Shown here in pieces: positions 1 through 7,324 of a DNA stretch of 21,280 bases. Origin of the DNA: Bacillota bacterium (GTDB taxonomy: Bacteria > Bacillota > Clostridia > Christensenellales > Aristaeellaceae); NCBI GenBank assembly GCA_023404715.1, contig JAEYAR010000157.1:1-21280 (forward strand), written 5' to 3'. A program made the position numbers and the translations under genes. The notes beneath the pieces are model-generated. The model did not search any database, was not told the DNA's origin, and worked only from the letters and a program-made list of their open reading frames with translations. Within the stretch, counting starts at the first letter, position 1; every line of letters starts with the position of its first letter.

Positions 1-10
1 CCGTCGGCCA

Positions 11-1636
11 TTAGAGTTCGATGCCGCTGAGCACCTTGTCCAGGGTGAGCGAGTAGCTGTCGTACGTGCGCTGCACGATATCCAGATAGTCGTTTAGCCC
101 GGCGCTCTCCAGCGAGACGATGTAGGCGTCCCAAGTCTCATCGATGTTGCCATCCAAGATTGCGGTGGCGTTGTAATTGTCGATGAGGTTGTAGAGGTTG
201 CTGGAGATGAAGGACATGGCCTCCTGATCCTCCGGCGCATACCACATGTTCGGCGGGACGATGGCGTCGTTCAAATGCTTGGACACGAAGCCCACCTTGG
301 TCATGTCGGCGTAGAGGTCTGCGGCGTCGTTCGGGTAATCGACGACCGTGTCGTAATACTCGGAGAGCACGATGGCCGGACGGCAGGGCGTGCTGTAGGT
401 ACGCAGCTGGCTATACGTATCAAAGCCCTCGGGCAGTTCGTCGACCCAGTGCATGACGCCGTCTTTTCCGATCTCATAATACATGCCGATCGCGCCCCAG
501 TTGCACTCGACGGAGCGCTGCGGCTCAAAAAAAAGGTCGATGATCGAGCAGGCCTTCTCGGGGTCCTTGCAAGCGGTCGTGATGGCCGTCTGGATGACGG
601 AGTGCATCTCGGAGATGTTGTCCTTGCAGCCGTATTCGCCGCCGGGGCCCTGCAGGTAGGGAACCGCGCTATACTGTGCGCGGCGTTCGGCGGATACCGC
701 GTCGATGATGGAGAAGTGAACCATGGAACCCACGGTGGCTACTTCTGTGTTCAATGTAGCGAGATAGGAAGGCTCGTCGTTGAGCGCAAAATCACTCCAG
801 ATGAGCCCCTCCTCATAAAGCTCGTGGAACCATTTGAGCCCATCCTTGTAGGCGTCGGTCGTCGCGGTGCAGATGATTTTGCCCTCTTCGGTCGCGAATA
901 GGCGGTCGCCGGTGTCGGGCTGGCCCCAGCAACCGAAAAACTGGCCGATGGATTGGTTGTTACGCCAGGTGCCCAGCTTGGATTCGCCGATGCGGAACAT
1001 GAAGGGGATTTCGTCGTCGGGATCGCCGTTGCCGTTGGCGTCGTTGTCGCGGAAGGCGATAAGGCATGCCTTGAACTCGTCCAGCGTCGTGGGCATTTTG
1101 AGGCCCAGGTTATTGAGCCACTCTTGGTTGATCGAGAGAATGCCCTGATTGCAGACCAGGCCGAACATCTCTTCGATGTAAGGGAAACCGTAGATTTCTC
1201 CATCGGGCGCGTACATGCCGGCCAGGTATTCGGGATTCTCGTTTAGGATCCTCGTCAGGTTTGGCATGGTTTGCTCGTTGATGTACTGTGTCACGGGGAT
1301 GAACACGTCTTGACCCTGATAGTTGATGACCGTGGAGGCGGAGACGCCGTTCATGAAGATGTCGGGCAGGTCGCCGCTGGAAATCATCAAGTTGATCTTC
1401 TCGTCGGCTCCGTCGCCGGGTACCTCGACGACGTCGAACCGGACGCCGGAAATCTCCTGGACGTCTTTGACGACCTTCATCTCCGCGATGGGCATCGCGG
1501 TCGCCGATTTGGTCCAAAGCACCTTCATCGTCAGTTCTTCGCCGTCTGAGACCAGCGGATAGCTGACTGCCAGGGCGGAGGCGCCCACCGTCAGTGCGAG
1601 CGCCAGGGACACAACGAGGGAAACGAGCTTTTTCAT
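11..1636 (-). CDS. Extracellular solute-binding protein of a carbohydrate ABC importer (family 1, LipO/YtcQ-like)
   Basis: This 541-residue protein has a typical secretory N-terminus: a Lys-Lys start, a hydrophobic stretch to about residue 20, and an Ala-Ser-Ala-Leu-Ala site suited to signal peptidase I. There is no lipobox cysteine, which is odd for a binding protein of a single-membrane Gram-positive cell. The length and the opening of the mature part match the large binding proteins that partner LplB/LplC-type permeases and capture oligosaccharides outside the cell. The start is supported by AAGGAGG about 9 nt upstream. It is the last gene of a minus-strand operon behind two permease genes, with a 67-nt gap before it. 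The ligand is unknown. The divergent GH32 genes suggest a fructosyl-containing sugar, but that is inferred from context. Confidence 0.9.
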   Translation of the reverse strand: MKKLVSLVVSLALALTVGASALAVSYPLVSDGEELTMKVLWTKSATAMPIAEMKVVKDVQEISGVRFDVVEVPGDGADEKINLMISSGDLPDIFMNGVSASTVINYQGQDVFIPVTQYINEQTMPNLTRILNENPEYLAGMYAPDGEIYGFPYIEEMFGLVCNQGILSINQEWLNNLGLKMPTTLDEFKACLIAFRDNDANGNGDPDDEIPFMFRIGESKLGTWRNNQSIGQFFGCWGQPDTGDRLFATEEGKIICTATTDAYKDGLKWFHELYEEGLIWSDFALNDEPSYLATLNTEVATVGSMVHFSIIDAVSAERRAQYSAVPYLQGPGGEYGCKDNISEMHSVIQTAITTACKDPEKACSIIDLFFEPQRSVECNWGAIGMYYEIGKDGVMHWVDELPEGFDTYSQLRTYSTPCRPAIVLSEYYDTVVDYPNDAADLYADMTKVGFVSKHLNDAIVPPNMWYAPEDQEAMSFISSNLYNLIDNYNATAILDGNIDETWDAYIVSLESAGLNDYLDIVQRTYDSYSLTLDKVLSGIEL

Positions 1637-1703
1637 ACCGGGTTCCTCCTTTAGAACATATTCTTCAACCGGCGTTAGCGTCGGCCTGCGCCGGCCAAAT
1701 ACG

Positions 1704-2621
1704 TCAGCCTTTGATCGAGCCTACCAGAACGCCCTGCACAAAGTAACGCTGCAGAAAGGGGTAGAGGATGAGCAGAGGGGCGCTCGCCATGACGATGATG
1801 CCGTATTTCAACTGCTCTGCGATGCGGATGCGGTCCGCCATCTGCTTCATGTCCGCTGTCATCGAAGAGGAGGTGATCTGATTGACCAGCAGCAAATTGC
1901 GCAGCACAAGCTGCAAGGGGAAGCGCTTCTCCGTATTGAGATAGATCAGCGCGTGAAAATATCCGTTCCAATGACCTACGGCGTAAAAGAGCAAGATCAC
2001 GGCCAGCATCGCCTTGGAGAGAGGGAGGGCAAAGCCGGCGAAGAAGCGCAGGTCGCTGCAGCCGTCGATATGCGCTGCGTCGAGCAGCTCATCTGGCAGG
2101 CTTCCTTGAAAGAAGGTGCGCGCGATGATCATGTTCCAGACGTTGAGCCCCGTAGGAATGATCATAGCCCACAGGTTGTCGCGAAGGCCCAGCCTGCTGT
2201 TGATGATATAGGAAGGGATCAGTCCGCCGGAGAAAAACATGGTGAACGTAAAGACCTTGAGAAAGAGGCTTCGGCCAACCAGATCCTTGCGGGAGAGGGC
2301 ATAGGCAGCGGGAATGGTAATCAACATGTTGACGGCCGTTCCCGCAAACATGTATAGGAAGGAGTTGGCATACCCCTGCCAAAGGGCATCATATGCGAAT
2401 ATCTTCTCATAGCCCTTGGCGTAGAATTTGACCGGATACAGCAGGACGGCGCCGCTGTTGACGACCATGGGATCTGTAAAGGATGCACAGACGATGAAGT
2501 AAAGCGGATAGAGCACGACGATGACGATGACCGATAGGATCGCGACGTTGAAAAAATTGAAGACACGGTCTCCCCAGGAGTCCTTCACACGGATGGGACT
2601 AGGAGCGGTTACGCTTGGCAT
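1704..2621 (-). CDS. Carbohydrate ABC transporter permease, LplC/YtcP-like (MalG type)
   Basis: This 305-residue integral membrane protein has about six hydrophobic segments. A binding-protein-dependent permease EAA loop is visible at about residues 180-200 (DAAHIDGCSD, then FALPLS), the site that contacts the transport ATPase. Length and architecture fit the LplC/YtcP/MalG half of a heterodimeric sugar channel. The ATG start has GGAGG about 8 nt upstream, 12 nt after the preceding permease stop, so the two are translationally close. It should form the membrane pore with the product of the upstream gene and receive substrate from the binding protein downstream. No ATPase gene is in the cluster, so a shared MsmK-type ATPase encoded elsewhere is inferred. 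Confidence 0.93.
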   Translation of the reverse strand: MPSVTAPSPIRVKDSWGDRVFNFFNVAILSVIVIVVLYPLYFIVCASFTDPMVVNSGAVLLYPVKFYAKGYEKIFAYDALWQGYANSFLYMFAGTAVNMLITIPAAYALSRKDLVGRSLFLKVFTFTMFFSGGLIPSYIINSRLGLRDNLWAMIIPTGLNVWNMIIARTFFQGSLPDELLDAAHIDGCSDLRFFAGFALPLSKAMLAVILLFYAVGHWNGYFHALIYLNTEKRFPLQLVLRNLLLVNQITSSSMTADMKQMADRIRIAEQLKYGIIVMASAPLLILYPFLQRYFVQGVLVGSIKG

Positions 2622-2633
2622 GCTGGCGACCTC

Positions 2634-3587
2634 CTACCAAAGAGAATTTTCCGTAAGCTTGGCGCTGAGCGCGTTCGTTCCGATGACGAGCGCAAAGTTG
2701 ATCACCGAGTTAAAGAGCCCTACGGCGGTAGAAAAGCTGTATTTGGCGTTGAGTAGGCCGATTTTGTAGACATAGGTGGAAATGATTTCGCTCACTTGAT
2801 TGTTGAGCGAATTTTGCATCAAATACGCCTTTTCATACCCCACGTTCAGCAGACTGCCCATGTTCAGGATGAACATGATGACGATTGTAGGCACGATGCA
2901 GGGAAGGTCGATATGGATAAGCCGTTGAAATTTTGTGGCGCCGTCCACCGTGGCGGCCTCGTATAATGCGGGGTCGACGCTGCCGAGCGCGGCCAGATAC
3001 ACGATCGCGCCCCAACCGCTACCTTGCCACACGCCGGAGACGACATAGACGGTCCGAAACCACTTTGGATCGCCGGTAAACGTGATCGCCTTGCCGCCGA
3101 GGGAGACGAGGATGTTGTTGATAAACCCCGTGCTGGGGGCCAGAAAGATGTTCAGCATGGAGACGAGCACGACGGTTGAAATGAAGTAAGGCGCGTAGGT
3201 GACCGTCTGGATAAAGCTCTTATACCGTTTGGATTTCATCTGGTGCAGCATCAGCGCCAGCACAATTGGCGCGGGAAACCCGAAAAGGATGGAGTAAACG
3301 CTGATGAGCAGCGTATTTTGGATCAGCGTCGGGAAGTTGGAGAGGCTCACAAACTGGCGGAAATATTTGAGCCCGGCCCATGGGCTATTCGTAATGCCGA
3401 GGTTGACCTTATAATCCTTGAACGCGATCTGCACGCCGTACATGGGCGCGTAACAGAAAAGGATGATCCATATTACCGCGGGGAGCAGCAACAGGTATAA
3501 CTGCCATCCCCGAAGCATCTTGGCAAAACGGCCGGTCTTCCTCGCCCCAGGAAGTGGTATAGGGGCGGCGTTTAAGGAATTGCTCAA
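2634..3587 (-). CDS. Carbohydrate ABC transporter permease, LplB/YteP-like (MalF type), TTG start
   Basis: This membrane permease of about 317 residues carries the EAA loop near residues 209-229 (YEAATVDGATKF, then IDLP), which places it in the LplB/YteP group that pairs with LplC-type permeases. The reading frame is open up to 3635. The start chosen here is a TTG at 3587 because AGGAGG (plus-strand CCTCCT at 3597-3602) sits 9 nt upstream; no ATG in this frame has comparable support. It is the first gene of the minus-strand importer operon, read from a perfect sigma-A promoter at 3769-3797 with a leader of about 175 nt. Together with the next gene it makes the transmembrane channel. Substrate is unassigned; context suggests an oligosaccharide with fructosyl residues. 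Confidence 0.9.
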   Translation of the reverse strand: MSNSLNAAPIPLPGARKTGRFAKMLRGWQLYLLLLPAVIWIILFCYAPMYGVQIAFKDYKVNLGITNSPWAGLKYFRQFVSLSNFPTLIQNTLLISVYSILFGFPAPIVLALMLHQMKSKRYKSFIQTVTYAPYFISTVVLVSMLNIFLAPSTGFINNILVSLGGKAITFTGDPKWFRTVYVVSGVWQGSGWGAIVYLAALGSVDPALYEAATVDGATKFQRLIHIDLPCIVPTIVIMFILNMGSLLNVGYEKAYLMQNSLNNQVSEIISTYVYKIGLLNAKYSFSTAVGLFNSVINFALVIGTNALSAKLTENSLW

Positions 3588-3768
3588 GTCAATCAACCTC
3601 CTCAGACATGCAATATATAGGTTGTGAGCCAGCAACGAAAAAATAAATAACGGCCGCTTTGCGCTTTTAAATGCGTCTTATAAGCACCGTCATTAGGATG
3701 TCAAATAAATTATACATTAATATTTGAGAGGGCAATATAATTTATTGGGTTTATTAATTTACGCTGTC

Positions 3769-3797
3769 ATTATACGCGAGGCGGCGAGAATTGTCAA
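3769..3797 (-). promoter_or_regulatory. Sigma-A promoter for the ABC importer operon
   Basis: Reading the minus strand, TTGACA (3797-3792) and TATAAT (3774-3769) both match consensus exactly and are 17 nt apart. Transcription should begin near 3762. Such a strong core promoter for a sugar operon usually implies control by a repressor or by catabolite repression, which the sequence alone does not show. Confidence 0.88.
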
Positions 3798-3803
3798 CAT
3801 GCA

Positions 3804-3813
3804 TTTTGCAAAA
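3804..3813. promoter_or_regulatory. Candidate operator, short palindrome between divergent promoters
   Basis: The perfect palindrome TTTTGCAAAA lies 7 bp behind the minus-strand -35 box and 38 bp behind the plus-strand -35 box, a position from which one regulator could influence both arms. It is short and AT-rich enough to occur by chance. No regulator gene is in the window. Confidence 0.25.
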
Positions 3814-3851
3814 CAGAGAAATTTGCCCAAAGCACGCGCTGAATTCCCCCA

Positions 3852-3880
3852 TTGACAGGACGGATAAAGGCTTATATAAT
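3852..3880 (+). promoter_or_regulatory. Sigma-A promoter for the glycosidase/kinase/GRE operon
   Basis: TTGACA (3852-3857) and TATAAT (3875-3880) are exact consensus hexamers with a 17-nt spacer. The inferred start point is near 3887, giving a leader of about 160 nt before the first gene. The two divergent -35 boxes are 54 bp apart. Confidence 0.9.
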
Positions 3881-3886
3881 AAATGC

Positions 3887-4046
3887 GGTTAATTAAAATA
3901 GGCGTCCTGAAAATCGTACTGTGCCTGACCTGCATGGGATTCACCATGCCTTGGAGAAGGAAAACGGTCTGAAGCGCGCCTCCCGCATGCGCAACGAACC
4001 GTTAACATCGCTCGAAAAGAAGTGAAACAAAATGGAGGCCGGAAAG
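3887..4046 (+). promoter_or_regulatory. Untranslated leader of the GRE operon with weak hairpins
   Basis: Two inverted repeats are visible: GCATGG/CCATGC (3932-3937 and 3944-3949, 6-nt loop) and AACGGT/ACCGTT (3963-3968 and 3998-4003). Neither is followed by a T run, so neither is an intrinsic terminator. No known riboswitch was recognised. The leader could hold an operator or a post-transcriptional control site, or be unstructured spacer. Confidence 0.3.
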
Positions 4047-5849
4047 ATGGAAAAGATGTTTTATGCCCAATGTCCCGGCGACACTTGGACGCTCACGGTG
4101 GACTGCGCACAGCGCTCGAGCGGGCTGCTGCTGGAGATTACCTGTGCCGGTGAAGACGTGCTGCGTCTCAGGCGCGAGGACGGACGCTTGCGCCTGCGCT
4201 TTTTTACACGCTGGGAGGGCACGACGCGGAGCTTCGGCGAATCGCCCGCGTTCGCTTGGACGCTGGAGGCGGATGCGTCGGCATCGCGTCTGTGCGTTAC
4301 GTGCGACAGGGCCGCCATCCGGCTGTTCGACGGGAGCGAGCTGGCGGACGAGGAATGGCTATTGGGCGCCTGCGCCGCCGGAGAATGGGCCGTACGCACG
4401 GGCGAAGACGTGAGCGGTTATGACCTGCGCGCGGGCACGTGCGCCGTATGCGGGGAAGAGCGGCGTTTCACAGGCCCAATGCAATTTTTCGTTCCCGCGG
4501 GTTACAACGCCGGCGTCGGCGATTGTATGCCCTTTTCAAGGGAGGGGAGGTACTGTCTGTACTATCTGTTTGACAGGCGGGGGCATGCCAGCAAACAGCG
4601 GCTTGGGGCGCATCAATGGGGGCAGATATCCTCGGCGGATCTGAAGACGTGGACGGTTCATCCCCTGGCGATCCCGATCACGGAGCAGTGGGAAGGTTCG
4701 ATCTGCACCGGGTCGCTCATAAGGCGTGGGGATAGGTTCTTCGCCTTCTATGCGGTGCGCATGGCGGACGGTTCGCCGGCGCGGCTCACCTGGGCTGTGA
4801 GCGAGGACGGCGTCCATTTTCGAAAAGCCGGGAGGTTTTTTACGCTCACGCATCCGTACGAACCCATATCGGCGCGAGACCCCATGGTATTCGAGGGGGC
4901 CGACGGGCTCTATCATATGCTCGTGACGACATCGCTCGCGGACGGCGGCCCGTACGGCGGATGCCTGGCGCATTTGACGAGCGCGGACCTCGAGCGCTGG
5001 ACGCAGCAAGCGCCGTTTATCGTGCCGGGCTATGCCGATCAACCGGAATGCAGCGACTACTTCGAATGGAACGGCTACTACTACCTTGTCTTTTCGAATT
5101 TTGCGACCGCCCGGTATCGCATCTCTCGCGGCCCGTTTGGCCCCTGGATGCGTCCGAAGGACGACATTCTGGATACGATTGAATCGCAGGTGGCCAAGAC
5201 GGCGCCGTTTCAGGGAAGACGGCTCGTGACGGGTTTTCTATGCAGAAGGCCGCGCACCTATGCCGGCAACGCCGTTACGCATGAGCTGTTCCAAAGGCAG
5301 GACGGCACGCTCGGCGTACGGTTCGTCGAAGAGATATTGCCCGCGCTACCGGCGGAGGATGCGATCGAGGATTTCTCCTTGCAGGCTGAGACGGGCCGTG
5401 CCTGGCGAAAGCTCGCATGCCCGCAGGACGCGTTCAGGCTGCGGCTCAGGATCCGGCCGCACAGCCGAGGGACGCTTTACGGCATCACGCTGCAGTTTGG
5501 AGAAGAACAAGAGCCTAAACGTACGTACAGGATCGACTTCGACCCGGCTTCAAAGAGCGTAGCCGTCCTCCGCCCGGACGAGCAGTTTGAACTGGGAGCC
5601 TCTAGAAACAGGCGGGCCGCCGCGCAGGGGGTAGACGAGGAAATAGCGGCGGACATCCTCGTGCAAGAGGACATGCTCGACATGGCGCTATCAAACGGGC
5701 AGGCGCTGACGCTGCGCCTTGAGGATCGCGGCGCTTGCCGCGTGGGCGTCTACGCGTTGGCGGGCGAAGCGGATTTTTTTCAAATTCGGATCGGTAGGCA
5801 GAGGCGAAAGGAAACGGACGGAGCTGAGGATATATGCCGCTCTATTTAG
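4047..5849 (+). CDS. Divergent GH32-like glycoside hydrolase (cytosolic)
   Basis: This protein of about 600 residues has no signal peptide. A roughly 145-residue N-terminal region precedes a five-bladed propeller of glycosidase clan J. The three GH32 acidic residues are recognisable: a nucleophile-like Asp159 in VGDCMPF (in place of WMNDPNG), Asp278 in ARDPMVF, and acid/base Glu334 in QPECSDYF. A C-terminal beta-rich domain follows. It resembles a GH32 subgroup common in gut Firmicutes whose substrate is not settled, and it is clearly different from the canonical GH32 two genes downstream. The start at 4047 has GGAGG (4034-4038) 8 nt upstream; an ATG at 4032 in the same frame has no good binding site. 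It is the first gene of the operon and overlaps the kinase gene by 16 nt. A fructosidase role is probable, not shown. Confidence 0.85.
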   Translation: MEKMFYAQCPGDTWTLTVDCAQRSSGLLLEITCAGEDVLRLRREDGRLRLRFFTRWEGTTRSFGESPAFAWTLEADASASRLCVTCDRAAIRLFDGSELADEEWLLGACAAGEWAVRTGEDVSGYDLRAGTCAVCGEERRFTGPMQFFVPAGYNAGVGDCMPFSREGRYCLYYLFDRRGHASKQRLGAHQWGQISSADLKTWTVHPLAIPITEQWEGSICTGSLIRRGDRFFAFYAVRMADGSPARLTWAVSEDGVHFRKAGRFFTLTHPYEPISARDPMVFEGADGLYHMLVTTSLADGGPYGGCLAHLTSADLERWTQQAPFIVPGYADQPECSDYFEWNGYYYLVFSNFATARYRISRGPFGPWMRPKDDILDTIESQVAKTAPFQGRRLVTGFLCRRPRTYAGNAVTHELFQRQDGTLGVRFVEEILPALPAEDAIEDFSLQAETGRAWRKLACPQDAFRLRLRIRPHSRGTLYGITLQFGEEQEPKRTYRIDFDPASKSVAVLRPDEQFELGASRNRRAAAQGVDEEIAADILVQEDMLDMALSNGQALTLRLEDRGACRVGVYALAGEADFFQIRIGRQRRKETDGAEDICRSI

Positions 5850-7315
5850 GGATTGATTTGGGGACGACGGGGGTAAAGGCCGTGCTCGTTCGCCCGGACG
5901 GCGCGATCGCGGGCATCGGCTACCGGGAATACCCCATCCATATTCCCAACCCGGGTTATGCGGAGCAAGACCCCGCGGATTGGTGGCGAGGGTTGAAAGA
6001 GGCGTTGCAAGAAGCGTTGCGGATATCCGGCGCGCCGCCGGAGCAAATCAGAGGGATCGGGCTATCCGGCCAGATGCACGGCATGGTCTTGCTGGGCAAA
6101 GAGCGCACGCCGCTCCATCCGGCGGTCATCTGGTGCGACCAGCGGACGGTGCTGCAGGCCGAGGAAATACGCGCCAAGATCGGCGTAGCGCGACTGGGGC
6201 AATGGGTACAAAACCCGGTCGGCGTGGGTTTTCAAATCTGCTCGCTGCTTTGGATGAAGCGGCATCAACCCGCGATATACGGCCGGACGCGCCATGTGCT
6301 GCTGCCCAAGGATTATATCCGCCTGCTGCTCACAGGGGAAATCGGCAGCGAACCGACGGACGCTTGCAGCACGCTGTGCTACGATTGCGCAGGGCAAACC
6401 TGGAGCGACGCTATGCTCGGCGCGCTCGAAATACCCAGAGCGTTGATGCCGGACGCCGCGCACAGGCCGCATGAGATCGCGGGACAGCTGACGCAAAGCG
6501 CTGCGGATGCCCTAGGGCTGCCGCCGGGCATCGCCGTCGCATACGGCGGAGGGGACCAGCCCATGCAGGCGGTGGGAAACGGCATCCTCCATCCCGGGGA
6601 CGCCTCGCTGACGCTGGGGACGGGCGGGCAGGTGCTGGTGCCTACGTCGACGCCGGCCTACGATAAGCTGCTGCGAACCCATACGTTTTGCCATGTGCTG
6701 AGAGATACGTGGTATGTAATGGGCGCCGTACTCAACTGTTGCCTCGCGCAGAACTGGTTTCTGGAGAACATCCTACGCGACCGCAACTTCAAACAGATGG
6801 ACCTGGAGGCCCAGGGGGCTGCGCCGGGTTGCAACGGCCTCCTTTTCCTGCCCTATCTGACCGGGGAGCGCACCCCGCATATGGACCCGCGCGCGAAGGG
6901 CGTATTCTTCGGTCTCACGCTCGGCCACGCGCGGGGCGACATGGTGCGGTCGGTCATGGAGGGCGTGGGCTTTGCGCTGCTGGACGCGATGGAGGCGATC
7001 GAGTCGCTGGGCTTGGCGGCCGATCGGTTGATCCTATCGGGCGGGGGCGCGGCGAGCCCTTTGTGGAAGCAAATCATAGCGGATATTTTCGGGCGGCCGA
7101 TCTATACGAGCCGCATGCGCGAGGAGGCGGGCGTCGGCGCCGCGATCTGCGCTATGGTCGCGTGTGCGCAATACGGTTCGGTGGACGAAGCCTGCAGGGC
7201 GATCGTCCGCTACGAAGACGGGTGCGTCGAGCCCGTTAATCAAAACGCGGAGGTTTACAGGGAGGCGCATGCGCGTTTTCAGGCGCTGTACAAGGCCTGT
7301 AAGCCCTGCTTTTAA
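5834..7315 (+). CDS. FGGY-family carbohydrate kinase, xylulokinase-like
   Basis: This 493-residue protein has a full FGGY fold. The N-terminal phosphate loop is GIDLGTTGVKAVL (6-18), the substrate-binding segment is GLSGQMHG (76-83) followed by WCDQR (100-104), the catalytic-base segment is GGGDQ with Asp241, and the C-terminal adenosine-binding segment is LSGGGAASPLW (401-411). The MH pair and the overall layout are closest to D-xylulokinase (ATP + D-xylulose to xylulose 5-phosphate), but FGGY specificity is hard to predict. There is no xylose isomerase or pentose gene nearby. Its position between two fructosidase-like genes and ahead of a radical enzyme leaves open another ketose, a polyol or a deoxy sugar as substrate. 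It overlaps the gene before it and is followed 9 nt later by the next, so translational coupling is likely. Confidence 0.92.
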   Translation: MPLYLGIDLGTTGVKAVLVRPDGAIAGIGYREYPIHIPNPGYAEQDPADWWRGLKEALQEALRISGAPPEQIRGIGLSGQMHGMVLLGKERTPLHPAVIWCDQRTVLQAEEIRAKIGVARLGQWVQNPVGVGFQICSLLWMKRHQPAIYGRTRHVLLPKDYIRLLLTGEIGSEPTDACSTLCYDCAGQTWSDAMLGALEIPRALMPDAAHRPHEIAGQLTQSAADALGLPPGIAVAYGGGDQPMQAVGNGILHPGDASLTLGTGGQVLVPTSTPAYDKLLRTHTFCHVLRDTWYVMGAVLNCCLAQNWFLENILRDRNFKQMDLEAQGAAPGCNGLLFLPYLTGERTPHMDPRAKGVFFGLTLGHARGDMVRSVMEGVGFALLDAMEAIESLGLAADRLILSGGGAASPLWKQIIADIFGRPIYTSRMREEAGVGAAICAMVACAQYGSVDEACRAIVRYEDGCVEPVNQNAEVYREAHARFQALYKACKPCF

Positions 7316-7324
7316 GGAGGAACT

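Noticed and set aside
1669..1694. CCGGCG/CGCCGG inverted repeat between the permease and binding-protein genes as a terminator
   Set aside because: The stem is only 6 bp with a 14-nt loop and no T run; such repeats are expected by chance in GC-rich spacers.
3759..3947. 62-codon minus-strand open frame across the divergent promoters
   Set aside because: It covers both sigma-A promoters and has no similarity or ribosome binding site that would support translation.
4021..4031. GTGAAACAA near the first operon gene as a fourth parS
   Set aside because: Only half of the palindrome is present.
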